Below, piece after piece: positions 1 through 8,687 of a stretch of DNA of 64,000 bases (positions are counted from its first letter, which is position 1; the number at the start of each line of letters is the position of its first letter). Source of the stretch: Lithodes maja (taxonomy: Eukaryota > Arthropoda > Malacostraca > Decapoda > Lithodidae); contig JBAKBP010001581.1 in assembly GCA_037953745.1 (NCBI GenBank), forward strand, positions 117,501 to 181,500, in the 5' to 3' direction. The notes beneath the pieces are model-generated. The model was not told where the DNA came from and did not search any database. It saw only the letters and a program-made list of their open reading frames with translations. The translations under genes and the position numbers were made by a program.

Positions 1-100
1 CATACTTACAAATGAAAGGTATTTCCTAACTTCCTAGTGTTCCTACACTCTATAATTATCTAAATATATATATACCATTCATACTCAATGTCTGTCACAT

Positions 101-142
101 TTCTCTTTTTCATTAACAAAGTTGTGGACCTCATAGAGGTCC
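101..142 (-). terminator. Histone-type mRNA 3' hairpin with purine-rich downstream element
   Basis: On the minus strand, 45 nt after the H4 stop codon, GGACCTC and GAGGTCC (126-142) form a perfect 7-bp stem around a 3-nt loop, or a 6-bp stem with a 5-nt loop. About 15 nt further on lies GAAAAAGAGAA (101-111), which resembles the purine-rich histone downstream element that pairs with U7 snRNA. Replication-dependent histone mRNAs normally end with a 16-nt hairpin (6-bp stem, 4-nt loop) instead of a poly(A) tail. Place and order fit, but this hairpin is 17 nt long, has A at the third stem position and lacks the U-rich loop, so it is a variant or decayed form. Confidence 0.6.
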
Positions 143-187
143 GGTAGGTATAGGTATATAGGCTATAGGATGTCAGTGGGGTACTCC

Positions 188-541
<354 letters not shown>

Positions 542-552
542 TCACCCAGCCT

Positions 553-560
553 TATATAAT
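553..560 (-). promoter_or_regulatory. TATA box of the H4 gene
   Basis: TTATATAA on the minus strand, 54 bp upstream of the H4 start codon. Transcription starting about 30 bp downstream would leave a 5' leader of roughly 25 nt, normal for histone genes. I see no convincing CCAAT or H4-specific element beside it. Confidence 0.55.
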
Positions 561-944
561 GCTCTCACGGACGTACAGGTACCGTCGAGTGGGGTCCCAG
601 AGAGGGTTCCCCAGAGGCTTCAGGGGTCCCCCACAGGCCTCTGCTCCATTTTCGTCATACAATTTACACATATACTTCCTGTTTCACTTGAGAATGTAGC
701 CACAAGTCATATATACTGAGATTCAATAACATATTTACTTTATTTACTATTTTTAATACCATATCAATCTAATATTAGGAATATATCACCATTAACTGCA
801 TTTACAAAATTGGTCATATTGTAAAGTAATCTCAACCAATCAACGCCCTCTTAGCTTGTTGCTCAATTCTACTTACATCTAGCTAAATAATTGTTATATT
901 TGTCAATGATCCATTCAATTACACATCTGGCTATAATTTAACTG

Positions 945-949
<5 letters not shown>
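561..949. other. AT-rich intergenic DNA, no gene seen
   Basis: Between the divergent H4 and cold-shock genes. A plus-strand frame running through 450-719 is antisense overlap with H4 plus chance sequence. I see no motif or repeat here apart from high AT content towards 950. Confidence 0.6.

Positions 950-1016
<67 letters not shown>
950..1016. repeat. (AT)n microsatellite
   Basis: About 33 uninterrupted AT dinucleotides, followed by a short GTGTGT and another TATATATA. The tract is self-complementary and is expected to vary in length between individuals. It lies about 140 bp upstream of the cold-shock-domain ATG; the trailing TATATATAA (1022-1030) could act as that gene's TATA element. Confidence 0.95.
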
Positions 1017-1022
<6 letters not shown>

Positions 1023-1152
1023 ATATATAATTATATTCTAACTTCTAGCTACGTACCTAGCCCACGCTCTTTTTCATTCATTGAAGAGCACTGCATTACA
1101 CCGCACTCGTATTGGTGTAGCACAGCAGCCAACCACAGCACACCCAACCACC

Positions 1153-1273
1153 ATGCCTGTTGGTAGTTCCTGGGCCACCACCAACCTCAAGGGCCATGTC
1201 AAATGGTTCAACGTTAAAAAGGGGTTTGGTTTCATTACCTACAGTGGAGGGGACATTTTTGTTCACATCCCAG
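1153..1273 (+). CDS. Cold-shock-domain protein, first coding exon (partial)
   Basis: Start of a nucleic-acid-binding cold shock domain of the Y-box or Lin28 type. After a short leader the frame reads KGHVKWFNVKKGFGFI, then GDIFVH: the RNP1 motif (KGFGFI) and RNP2 motif (DIFVH) of the OB-fold RNA/ssDNA-binding surface, in the right order. The ATG at 1153 sits in a strong context (ACCACCATG); the in-frame sequence upstream has no ATG. CAG|GTATCT at 1271-1279 is a good 5' splice site in the place where homology stops, so the rest of the domain is probably in later exons. I could not find those exons in this window, so this is either a gene with a long intron interrupted by repeats or a truncated copy. 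Read through the splice site, the frame stops at 1332, with AATAAA at 1391. Confidence 0.65.
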
Positions 1274-1577
1274 GTATCTCCATTCCTAATCCTCTCCATC
1301 GGAGATTGGCGTATATATTTGCTTATGTATAATATATTTGATTATAATTTTTTGCACTTTCCTCCCTACACACCTCCATCAAGCTTAAAAAATAAAACAT
1401 TTGTAGGATAGAATTTTCGATGACAAAATGTTCAGGCATTAATTGCAGGCTCGCTATCGCTCGCCAAGACAAATCTACACCTAAATTACACAAAAAGTCT
1501 TAATATTGAAAAGAAATGGAGCGAACAGTCTTACAATCTGAAAACTAATGGACCAAACGTCTAAAAATCTGAAAACG
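1274..1577 (+). other. Putative intron or 3' read-through of the cold-shock gene
   Basis: Starts with a splice-donor-like GTATCT. It contains an in-frame stop at 1330-1332 and AATAAA at 1391-1396, which could allow early polyadenylation. I see no further cold-shock coding sequence in any frame. Confidence 0.35.
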
Positions 1578-1599
1578 TATAGTTGGTTGTTGGAAGGAA

Positions 1600-1915
1600 T
1601 AATAATATCAATAATAATGGATATTGGTTCAGGGGTAATTTATCGAGAGGACTTCCCTAGTGGTTAAGGCCCCATTAATTGCTCTTTCCATTCACATATG
1701 CATAGCCTACGTGAGTTGCAGTTGGGATGTGTGTACATGCTTAGATTGATATGCAGGATTCGAAGTTGCATAATAAATCGTAGGCAGTGTCCACCATTCT
1801 TTAGCTGTCTTCGTGGTGCGATGCATAAGGTGTTGATTTTCGGTGTGAGCCTTCTGGGTTCGAATCCACGGACTGCCACATGTGTTTGTAAAATTTTATT
1901 AATCGATTTTAGGAG
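1600..1915 (+). mobile_element. tRNA-derived, SINE-like insertion
   Basis: A ~316-bp segment lies between two copies of a 23-bp sequence (1577-1599 and 1916-1938, beginning GTATAGTTGG), which looks like a target-site duplication. Near its left end TAGTGGTTAAGGC (about 1659-1671) resembles a tRNA A box. Near its right end GGTTCGAATCC (about 1857-1867) is a perfect tRNA B box, followed by GGACTGCC like an acceptor arm. The two boxes are ~200 bp apart, too far for a normal tRNA, so this is either a SINE with an expanded or composite head, or a tRNA relic with its own insertion. Open frames here are chance; the antisense GFEPR is the usual translation of a B box. Confidence 0.45.
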
Positions 1916-2055
1916 TATAGTTGGTTGTTGGAAGGAACATAATAACTAATGGAAAACATGAGGGAGAAGGGGGTCCAGAAAAAGACCCATCTCCCCTTAT
2001 GGGTTCAGAGGTTGCAGGAGAGGGAAGCCGAGGTCAATGTGCTCATATTGCTCAT

Positions 2056-2501
2056 AGTATAGAAAACATAATATTTAATAGGGGCCCCGGAATCATTGAC
2101 GACGAAGGCCCTCCCAGCCATCCCATTCCCTTTCGCTGATATTTTGAGTTTATCTTGGTATATAATTGAAGGACGAATTGTTGCGCTTGGCGAGAGGCAG
2201 TAAGAAGCCACAACGCAAGAAAATCCACCGAATGTGGGAAGCTTGTGATTAACAGTGTTAAAGTGGAAATTCTTTTTCCCTTTTTCTTCTCTTATTTTTT
2301 ACAAAGTTTTTTCGTAATGGCTACCCGATCTGTGACGACACCATAAGAGAAGTAGCCTTGCACTTATGAAGATGACTCCTATTCTTCCTCGCGGCGGTTG
2401 ATTCAAACGACTGACGTGGGTGTTGAATGGAGACTATTATACTAATAGGCAACATCGTCAATGATTCCGGGGCCCCTACTAAATATTAGGTTTTCTCTAC
2501 T
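2056..2501. mobile_element. Module with ~48-bp inverted ends (MITE-like)
   Basis: The left end (2056-2103) and the reverse complement of the right end (2453-2501) match over about 48 bases with about four differences, sharing AGGGGCCCCGGAATCATTGA. The ~350 bp between them contains no coding frame that I trust. Inverted ends around a short non-coding core are the hallmark of non-autonomous DNA transposons, but I could not find a clear target-site duplication outside the arms. The alternative is a local inverted duplication. Confidence 0.4.
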
Positions 2502-2747
2502 TCCCTTCGGGAATCAAACATATAATTTATGACATCTTTAATAAGCAATAACTTAAACACAACGTTAACTAAACTTTGACCAAGCTTAAGTAGCAATAAA
2601 ACATTAATGCAATTACTGCCGGGATTGTCTTAGTTGGGAAAGATCATTAAGTGCTTTACTCTGAAAGATCCACACGCCAAAATACCTTGATGATACGTTG
2701 ATAAACTAGCAGACACTCGAGAAGATTCATTACGATCCAGACGATAG
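2502..2747. other. AT-rich spacer
   Basis: Sequence between the inverted-end module and the LINE fragment. No coding, RNA or repeat signal seen. Confidence 0.5.
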
Positions 2748-2749
2748 TT

Positions 2750-3370
2750 ACTGGGTAGGGATATGCTGCCTTTTTTTTAATATCGGTGTTACGTTGGCTA
2801 GCTTCCACTCATCAGGCATAGTTCCAGACTGCAAGGATTTATTGAATAGTAATGTCAGTGGTTTGGAGAGCTCATCCTTAGCTTCCTTTAGAACTCTAGG
2901 CGAGATTGTATCAGGTCCAGGCGTTTTATTTACCTTGAGTTTATCTAAACAATTCAATACTTCTCTCTCTGTAACGGTGATATTGCTTAGAACATCTGAA
3001 TTATCAATCTGAATTGGCGATGGTGTAGGGATATCACAGGTCTTCTGTTGTAAAAACTGATGCAAAGAAGGTATTGAGGGCATTACTCATTTGTACTTCG
3101 ACTTTGGTGTATTCTTAATTTTCATCGACAACGGTCCAAGAATTGAAGTAACTACTTTTTTCTTTCTGATATAACTATACAATTCTTTCGGGTTTGTTTT
3201 ACTTTGATTCGCAATATGTACCTCTAAGGTCCTTTTTACTTTGCTTAATTAACTTTTTGGCTTTGCGTCGTACCTCTACAAATTTAACCCGTTCTTCGTC
3301 ATTTTGTGAGGATTTTAATCTATCATTAGCAAAAACTATTTTAGCAAGCAGGCAGTTTGAGCGGGCAAAC
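2750..3370 (-). pseudogene. Non-LTR retrotransposon (CR1/jockey-like) fragment, decayed
   Basis: Remnant of the polyprotein of a LINE, an element that copies itself by target-primed reverse transcription. The longest frame (2748-3083) contains the start of the reverse transcriptase domain: a KTPGPDTISPRVLKE block, then LLFN.SL..G..P.EWK.ANVTPILKK, the conserved N-terminal RT motifs. Upstream (3084-3370), in two other frames, NPKE.YSYIRKKK and ALNTFFASVFT are the usual linker between endonuclease and RT. At least two frameshifts separate these pieces, and homology stops at a T-run near 2771, before the catalytic YADD motif. The endonuclease and most of the RT are missing, so it is a dead fragment. 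The clade is judged from memory of motif style and is approximate. Confidence 0.85.
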
Positions 3371-3531
3371 CACACACATTAATAATAATAATAATCACGT
3401 TGGACAACAGAAGATCGCCTAAGGATTGGTGTGTTAAAATCACAACAGGGACCCGTACAGCGGTGACGAGAAAAGGTTAAGTGTGATGCGTAAACTGTGT
3501 TGACTGTGGGTGTTAGTCATTGTAAACGCAG
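3371..3531. other. Spacer with short (AAT)n run
   Basis: Contains a short ATTAATAATAATAAT run near 3379-3396, often found at insertion edges of retroelements. Otherwise no feature seen before the 3' end of the VWA gene. Confidence 0.5.
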
Positions 3532-5847
3532 TTAGTCAAGGTTTGACAGCGAGGATAGGGACTGATCCCAATGTCGGCAAGGGCCAATATCTTTTAAAAG
3601 GGTTGCTGGTACAGATTTAACAGTAGATCTGATAGCATCTGTGTGCAGCGATGTCAGGTTAGCGTCCACTAATGACTTTGTGGCCTCTATATAGGTTGAT
3701 TGCCATTCATCTTTCTTAATTTCAAACAAAACATCCAGAACTGTTAGCACAAGTGTTGTTGATATGACATTAGAGGAAACATGGGTCATATCCTTGAAAA
3801 GTGACATGAACGTCTGTTCATCCAGGGTTAAAAGATGGGTAACGAAGGTAAGGTTATCCCATTCCTCAGGGTGTTTCATGAGACCATGATATAGGCAACA
3901 CGATTCGCCAGACATCCCGTATCAGATTGCCTCAAAGGTGGTTTCTGACCAGCCATTGCCAGTATCCTTCTGCCCTTTACTGGCGCTGGCGTCATACACT
4001 GGTTGTAGTAGGAATGGCGCTTTACTGGAACCAAAACCAAACCCAGCAGCGGCCCTATGCCCGTTACTGGACTCAAACCCAGCGGACCTCTGCTCGGTAC
4101 TGGACCCAAACCCAGCGGACCTCTGCATCTGCCCGCTACTCCACCCAAGTCCAGCGGACATCTGCCCGCTACTCCCCCCCCATCCAGCAGACATCTGCCC
4201 GTTTCTGTATCCAAGGGCGGCGCCACCGAAGGCAAGTGGAGTCGCGGCGCCACCGAAGGCAAGTGGGGTCGCAGCGCCACCGAAGGCAGGTCTACCTGCA
4301 GGCAGGGGTGCAGCGTCTTCGGCCAAGCTAACTGGAGAACCATTTTCGCCAGTGACACCTAAATAAGAAGTCCATTGTGAGACTACGCCACTCCCCTCAC
4401 TCAAATCTACAATAGATTCCCTTATCTTTGATTGCTCTTCTATTCCTCGCATGATAATTTGTAGTTGTAGTTCCTCGATCATTTCCTTGGCTGCTGCTTG
4501 ATGAAGACCGACTCCGTCGACCTTTGTCACTTGGATGGTGTCGTTCATGGTAGCATTATTTGAAGATATCCTGGCCCTGATGTCTTCAGTGGCGGTCTCA
4601 CTCGGAATCCTGAGAAATTGGGTAAATGTTTGACCCCGATTAATGCTAAAGATTTGTCTGGGACTGTTTCCCAAAACAGCACCGTCTGAAAGGTGTAAGT
4701 GTATTTGGAGTTTGTCTACACGGGGCTCTGTCATTGAACCCAAAAACCTGACAAGGATCTTTTTTTATTTCATTTTCATCATTAATTAGGAGAAAATCAC
4801 CAGAGTGGGACCGGGCCAATCTCTTGAGTAGTTCTGTTGAAACACCGTCTCCCAAACCGACGGTGAAAATTTGAAAATGGTCACTCTTGTATGTGGTGCA
4901 TTTCTTTATAATCTCACTTCAACTTGAGCGTCTGTAACTATCATCATATTAGCCGGGGGGGGGGGACGCCGACAACACTCGTAGCCTAATGTGATGGCGT
5001 TCATGATTTCGGTACCGCCCATGTCATTATTGAGTACCACCACATACTTGAGTGCTTTTTGGACAGTTGTTTCGTTGACTTCCTGGGTGGTAGGAAACAA
5101 AGAGTCCGAAATGTCACCAAAGGAGATTATGTTAAATCCGGTGCACGTCTTAGTACTCAGCGCCTGTACCCAATGTAGGGCACATAAGCGTGCCATCTTC
5201 ATCTTTGATCCGTGCATGCTGGCCGAACAATCTACTACAAGTGTCATCTCGCCTGGGTCCCGGCGGGCCAACTCTGCCCCATTGTTAAGGTCAAGCTGCC
5301 CAGTCACCATTATCAGACCATCCTTCATGTGGGAATTGGTGGCATTGGGGTCACCCTCTTCGTGGAAAGCCTGGATCTCCTTTTCGTGGGTAATTTTCAT
5401 CTCCCAATCTTGCTCTTGTGAACCGTTTTTCATCCACAGTACCTTATGGCTACCATCCGGCATTGCTTGGGAGAATCCTTCATCGTGTCTCGGGTACACA
5501 TTGACCTCTTTTACATTGGTTAGGACGGCTTTTAACATTAATCTGTAATTAATATCATGCCTCAGAAGCCCTGGGCTAGTCAGTAAGAAGAATCTGGGAC
5601 CTACATAGCTAGGTCGATACCTAGGACGTAGAACAGTGGGGAGCACAAGCATACTGACTCCTTCTTCGTTCACCGGTAACACCTGTACCAACTGTATCTC
5701 GATAACCACATTAACTCCAAAATGTATGTTTCCCAAGTGGATTTCCAGCATGTCATCATGTTTGTCCAATTTTTTTACAATGAAGGCTTCTTTCCCCATT
5801 GAGTAAAGGCTCAGAATGCCGCCTCCGCCTTTTTCTTCTCGAGACAT
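3532..5847 (-). pseudogene. VIT/VWA-domain protein, VWA5A-like, with two frameshifts and an in-frame stop
   Basis: Reads leftwards from 5847. The first segment (5847-4906, 313 codons) begins inside a VIT domain (LEIHLGNI, then LPTVLRPRYRP at about residues 69-79); the first half of VIT is absent and a stop lies eight codons upstream. Next comes a VWA domain with MIDAS-type residues DCSAS (206-210), MGGTE (276-280) and TDAQ (305-308; Ala where Gly is usual). The frame then shifts near 4910; the next segment (GLGDGVSTELLKRLARSHSG) runs to an A7 run at 4760-4766, where it shifts again. The third segment (to 3922) carries the family's post-VWA region (SGVVSQWTSYLGV) and a Gly/Ser-rich tail. A TGA at 3922-3924 interrupts the same frame two codons before a C-terminal segment (3915-3532) that resembles VWA5A C-termini (VLFEIKKDEWQ). 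Members are cytosolic, poorly understood proteins related to PARP4 and inter-alpha-trypsin heavy chains. No introns: a decayed retrocopy, a captured gene in a mobile element, or sequencing indels. Confidence 0.75.
4020..4300 (-). repeat. Coding low-complexity repeat (Gly/Ser/Ala-rich tail)
   Basis: Within the third VWA-protein segment, DNA words such as CCCAGCGGACCTCTGC and GGCGCCACCGAAGGCAAGTGG recur at short spacing. They encode repeated GQMSAG, RSAGF and AFGGAATPL units. All three plus-strand frames stay open through this stretch because the repeat avoids stops; those are shadows. Such tails are expected to be disordered and to change length quickly. Confidence 0.75.
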
Positions 5848-6077
5848 CTTCCAATGATCGTATGTTGGTCATTTACAGTTGCCTTGAAAGCGTAGACGCA
5901 ACTGTCTTAATCGACGGGCAGCTGGTATAATGCACGCATGTCATTGTTGCACTTCCGATAGGTTAGGCGACAGTTGCTGCGGGCCACGTACCCTGTTCTG
6001 TAAGAAATTCAAACAATATTGTTTTCTGAAGAAGTAAAGATTTTCGGTGAGGTACCACATCCCACATTTCTCTAAGA
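5848..6077. other. Upstream region of the VWA gene
   Basis: No confirmed gene. On the minus strand a 46-codon open stretch (about 6083-5946, containing LILEKCGMWYLTENLYFF) follows the RPA14-like frame after a frame change. It might be that gene's continuation, but I see no recognisable motif in it. Confidence 0.3.
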
Positions 6078-6262
6078 TTAGTCTACCAGCGAGGTCTGCG
6101 TCGTTGCTTTGCCCCGAGTGATAATCCCAACGACCTCGATGATCCAGGGGGAAAAAGACAAATAACCAGCATTGGCGACATTGCTGACATCGACAAGAAC
6201 CCCGTCACGAGTCCTAATAAGTGTCCGATCGGAGGAGCCTTTCTCGACCGAGACAGTAAAGG
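6078..6262 (-). pseudogene. Possible RPA14 (RPA3)-like OB-fold fragment
   Basis: The minus-strand frame reads GAFTVSVEKG, then RTRDGVLVDV, then WIIEVVGIITRGKATTQTS before a TAA at 6078-6080. The spacing and the SGIVEVVGxV.. type strand resemble the middle of replication protein A 14-kDa subunit, an OB-fold that helps coat single-stranded DNA during replication. The family's N-terminal part is not present: the frame runs into the inverted copy of its own sequence (6268-6310), so it is truncated or rearranged by the palindrome. The match is from a short, divergent motif and could be coincidence. Confidence 0.3.
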
Positions 6263-6310
6263 CGCCGCCGATCGGACACTTACTAGGACTCGTGACGGGG
6301 TTCTTGTCGA
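6190..6310. repeat. 121-bp near-perfect palindrome (43-bp arms)
   Basis: Left arm 6190-6232 and right arm 6268-6310 are reverse complements with one mismatch in 43. The 35-bp centre continues the pairing (GGAGCCTTT against AAAGGCGCC, one mismatch), leaving a loop of about 15 nt. The whole could fold into a long cruciform or hairpin. It lies in the gap between the minus-strand VWA/RPA-like genes and the plus-strand large gene. Both arms encode the same short peptide motif (DRTL.RTRDGVLVD) in opposite directions, so the palindrome probably arose by inverted duplication of coding DNA. Confidence 0.95.
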
Positions 6311-6395
6311 CACTACAGAGAGGAGTCAGGGTGGAAACGAACCAATTCTCTAACATTACTACACCGTGACGGTGAGTTGTTTACCCGCTAAAGGG

Positions 6396-6812
6396 ATGGG
6401 GAACCACAGGATATCTGTCGACAGGGTATTGAAGGAGAATATAGGGAAGATCATAGGTTCAAGTTTTGGTAACCTTCTTATAGGATACACCAAACAAAAA
6501 TACAGAGATGCAAAAACCGGGCACCTCGAAAAATATAATTTACCCTCCAAGAGAAAAAGAAAACCGAATAATAATGACGATGAGGAATTAGGCGTAAGTA
6601 GACCCAATACTTTACTAAATAATGGAACAAAAAGAAACACCAATAGACGAAGCAGCAGCGACAATAGTAGCGACTATGGCGACACCAGCGGTGACGAGAA
6701 CAATGAAAGAGGCGCGTCTCCGGCCAGGAAAAATACACAAAGCACAGTAGATTCTGTAAAATGCAATTGCGCTATTACTGACAGCAACGGCAAAAGTGTT
6801 GAGGTCTGCTGA
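6396..6812 (+). pseudogene. Large unknown gene, segment 1 (N-terminal)
   Basis: First of six open segments that probably form one intronless gene. The open frame begins earlier (a GTG at 6366) but the first ATG is at 6396 (MGNHRISVDRVLKENIGK). After a short ordered-looking start comes a highly charged, Asn/Ser-rich stretch with a strong nuclear-localisation-type cluster, PSKRKRKP, and an acidic run, then KCNCAITDS near the end. The frame closes at TGA 6810-6812, but coding character continues at once in the next frame, with no room for an intron. I do not recognise the protein family. Confidence 0.5.
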
Positions 6813-7656
6813 AGAAGCTCATAAGGCTTTTTCTAATTTTTTGGTGACCCTAACATCCGACGTTGGGGGAGTTCGCACTTTTGGCGAACTGTACAAAGCG
6901 GACGTGACTAACGCTTTGAAAATTATAACTGAAACGGTGAATTTATTCGAGAAGGGGACTCCGGTTTCTCGAGGACTGGCTAGATTCAAGATCGCCTATA
7001 AATTCTTGGATGAACCTAGCAGCAAATCATCGTTGGATAACGCAATATATACCGAGTTAGAAGGGGACAAATGCGAGGGTGATGATGAAAGTGTCCATCT
7101 TGAAAAGCGCCCGAGAGACAGTTCGCGAAATTCTTATCGACCCCCCTCGCGTTACTCATGCACCTACCGCGGTGACCCTCTCTCGGTCATCAGGTACTTT
7201 ACTATTGAACTACAAAACTTCGTCTGTCCATTTGTCACTGCGCAACTGGAGGGCATGACTCCGGCGGTGGCATTGTACGTGTTTGACGAAATTATAAAGT
7301 ATGTTGAAGCGTCCGAGCGTTTTTACAAAAGGAGAGGAGACCTCCCCGGAAGGGAGTTTAGACTACTTCTGAGCCTCCTAAATACCCACATATTAGAATC
7401 ATCAGGTAGAGGATCGTCGACTAGTGTACTGGAGCGTTCAATGGAGGCGAATGATCCGCACAGGTCACATACAACCCACGGGAAGGGAGTGAGCAAGGAG
7501 GCTGTCGTCGCAAAGATACGCATGGAGGAGAATACTGGCCTGGCACAGGCCCCGGAGGTGAGGAGTACACGAAATATCCCAACTCCAGTTTCAGAGTGGT
7601 CCCTTTACCCGAATCCGGCATACCGGGATTCGGAAGAGATAGTGTCGACCACGTAG
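6796..7656 (+). pseudogene. Large unknown gene, segment 2
   Basis: Open for 286 codons in the frame one base on from segment 1. It has no ATG at its left edge (the first codon is GTG), which argues for a frameshift in 6796-6812 rather than a separate gene. Predicted helices (AEEAHKAFSNFLVTL, EIIKYVEASERFYKRR, REFRLLLSLLNTHIL) flank a charged low-complexity middle (KRPRDSSRNSYRPPSR). No signal peptide or membrane segment is evident and no family is recognised. It overlaps segment 3 by 60 bases; the frame change lies somewhere in 7596-7656. Confidence 0.5.
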
Positions 7657-8687
7657 TCGGCATACTCGCTTCGAAGGGGAGAGTGTATCCAGGAGGCGTG
7701 TACCAAAGGATCAGAAGCAGAAATCTTTCGATGAGGAGAGATACCAGAGGAGCTGGAATAAACAAGGACTCGTCGTACATGAAGACGGTGACTGCCGATG
7801 GTAATTTGGGCGCGGATTCTCCATTGGCCCTTCACAGAACAACCCAGGACTCTGGCATCTGTGCCGTCTCATTTCTCGTGCCCACAGTAGAGGAATTGAC
7901 GAAAGGATACTCCGTGTCGGAGAGAGCTTTTGACGAAGTCATCCCCCTGTTACACCCAAGACCCTTCGCTAAGCGCGCCTCACATGTGCCCCTCGAGAGG
8001 TTATTTCAACACTACCTCCAAACGTGTCTGCGGTTCGGAGACGTTAAGTTGGGCAATACACCTCAAGAAACCACCGCTGCCTTCGAGAGCGATTCTCTGA
8101 AGAATCTGTCTGTTTTCTTTCCTCGACTCCATGGCCTAGGAAACGGGAAACTCGATGACGACGAAGAAATCGTCTCTGCGCTCAGAAGTTTCGGGTCCAA
8201 AGGAATTGGTGCATTGTTGGTACAACCCGTCACAGTCCAAGGGGAAGGATTGAGTTCACTATTTTGTAGATTCGGAGAAGAGATACTCTCAACTAACTCT
8301 CCGAAATGTATCGACCATTATTCGGTTGGTCATAAATGTGAGGGCTATCTGGTGGACGAAGAGGAGGTGCCCATGTTATTCGCCCAGCCTCCCACTTCGT
8401 GGCGTATAGTTTCCAACGAGACCAGTAACTTTTCCGGCAGGGGTATGTCTAATGGGGTGCCTGGTGCGGGAATGCCCAACGCCGAAAGGGCGGCGGAGGC
8501 GACGATTGCAACGGCGCAGGCTGGTACGCCGCGGCCAGAATTCTTTGCGGCCGCCGTCATGTCCTCTGATGGGGGTCCGCTCATGACGGGCGTGTCGTCC
8601 CCCTATCCGTACTTCCAAAGTCGTTTTGGTTTCAGAGAAGAGGAGCGTTCAATGCTAGCAGCGATCCGTCCAATGTGGATGCATTAA
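7596..8687 (+). pseudogene. Large unknown gene, segment 3
   Basis: Open for 363 codons, again entered without an ATG. The sequence is mixed in composition, without long low-complexity regions until a Gly/Ala-rich stretch near the end (GMSNGVPGAGMPNAERAAEA). Conserved-looking blocks such as PLERLFQHYLQTCLRFGDVKL suggest a folded domain, but I cannot assign it. It ends at TAA 8685-8687, and the next segment overlaps by only 13 bases, so an indel of one or two bases near 8675-8687 accounts for the break. Confidence 0.5.

Noticed and set aside
1782..1878. Functional tRNA gene around the GGTTCGAATCC box
   Set aside because: The 3' part looks like T arm and acceptor, but no good D arm or anticodon stem could be built at normal spacing.
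3927..4366. Three overlapping plus-strand frames opposite the VWA gene tail
   Set aside because: They arise because the coding repeat lacks stops on both strands; the minus-strand frame carries the family homology.
4951..4966. G-run at 4954-4965 as a third frameshift in the VWA gene
   Set aside because: The frame on both sides (ECCRR and ANMMIVTD) is the same and matches the family, so the run simply encodes four prolines.
4991..5548. 185-codon plus-strand frame
   Set aside because: Antisense shadow of the VIT/VWA segment, with Ser/Leu-rich chance translation.
6359..6738. Minus-strand frames of 101 and 86 codons opposite segment 1
   Set aside because: Phe/Leu/Cys-rich antisense shadows of the Lys/Asn/Ser-rich plus-strand coding.
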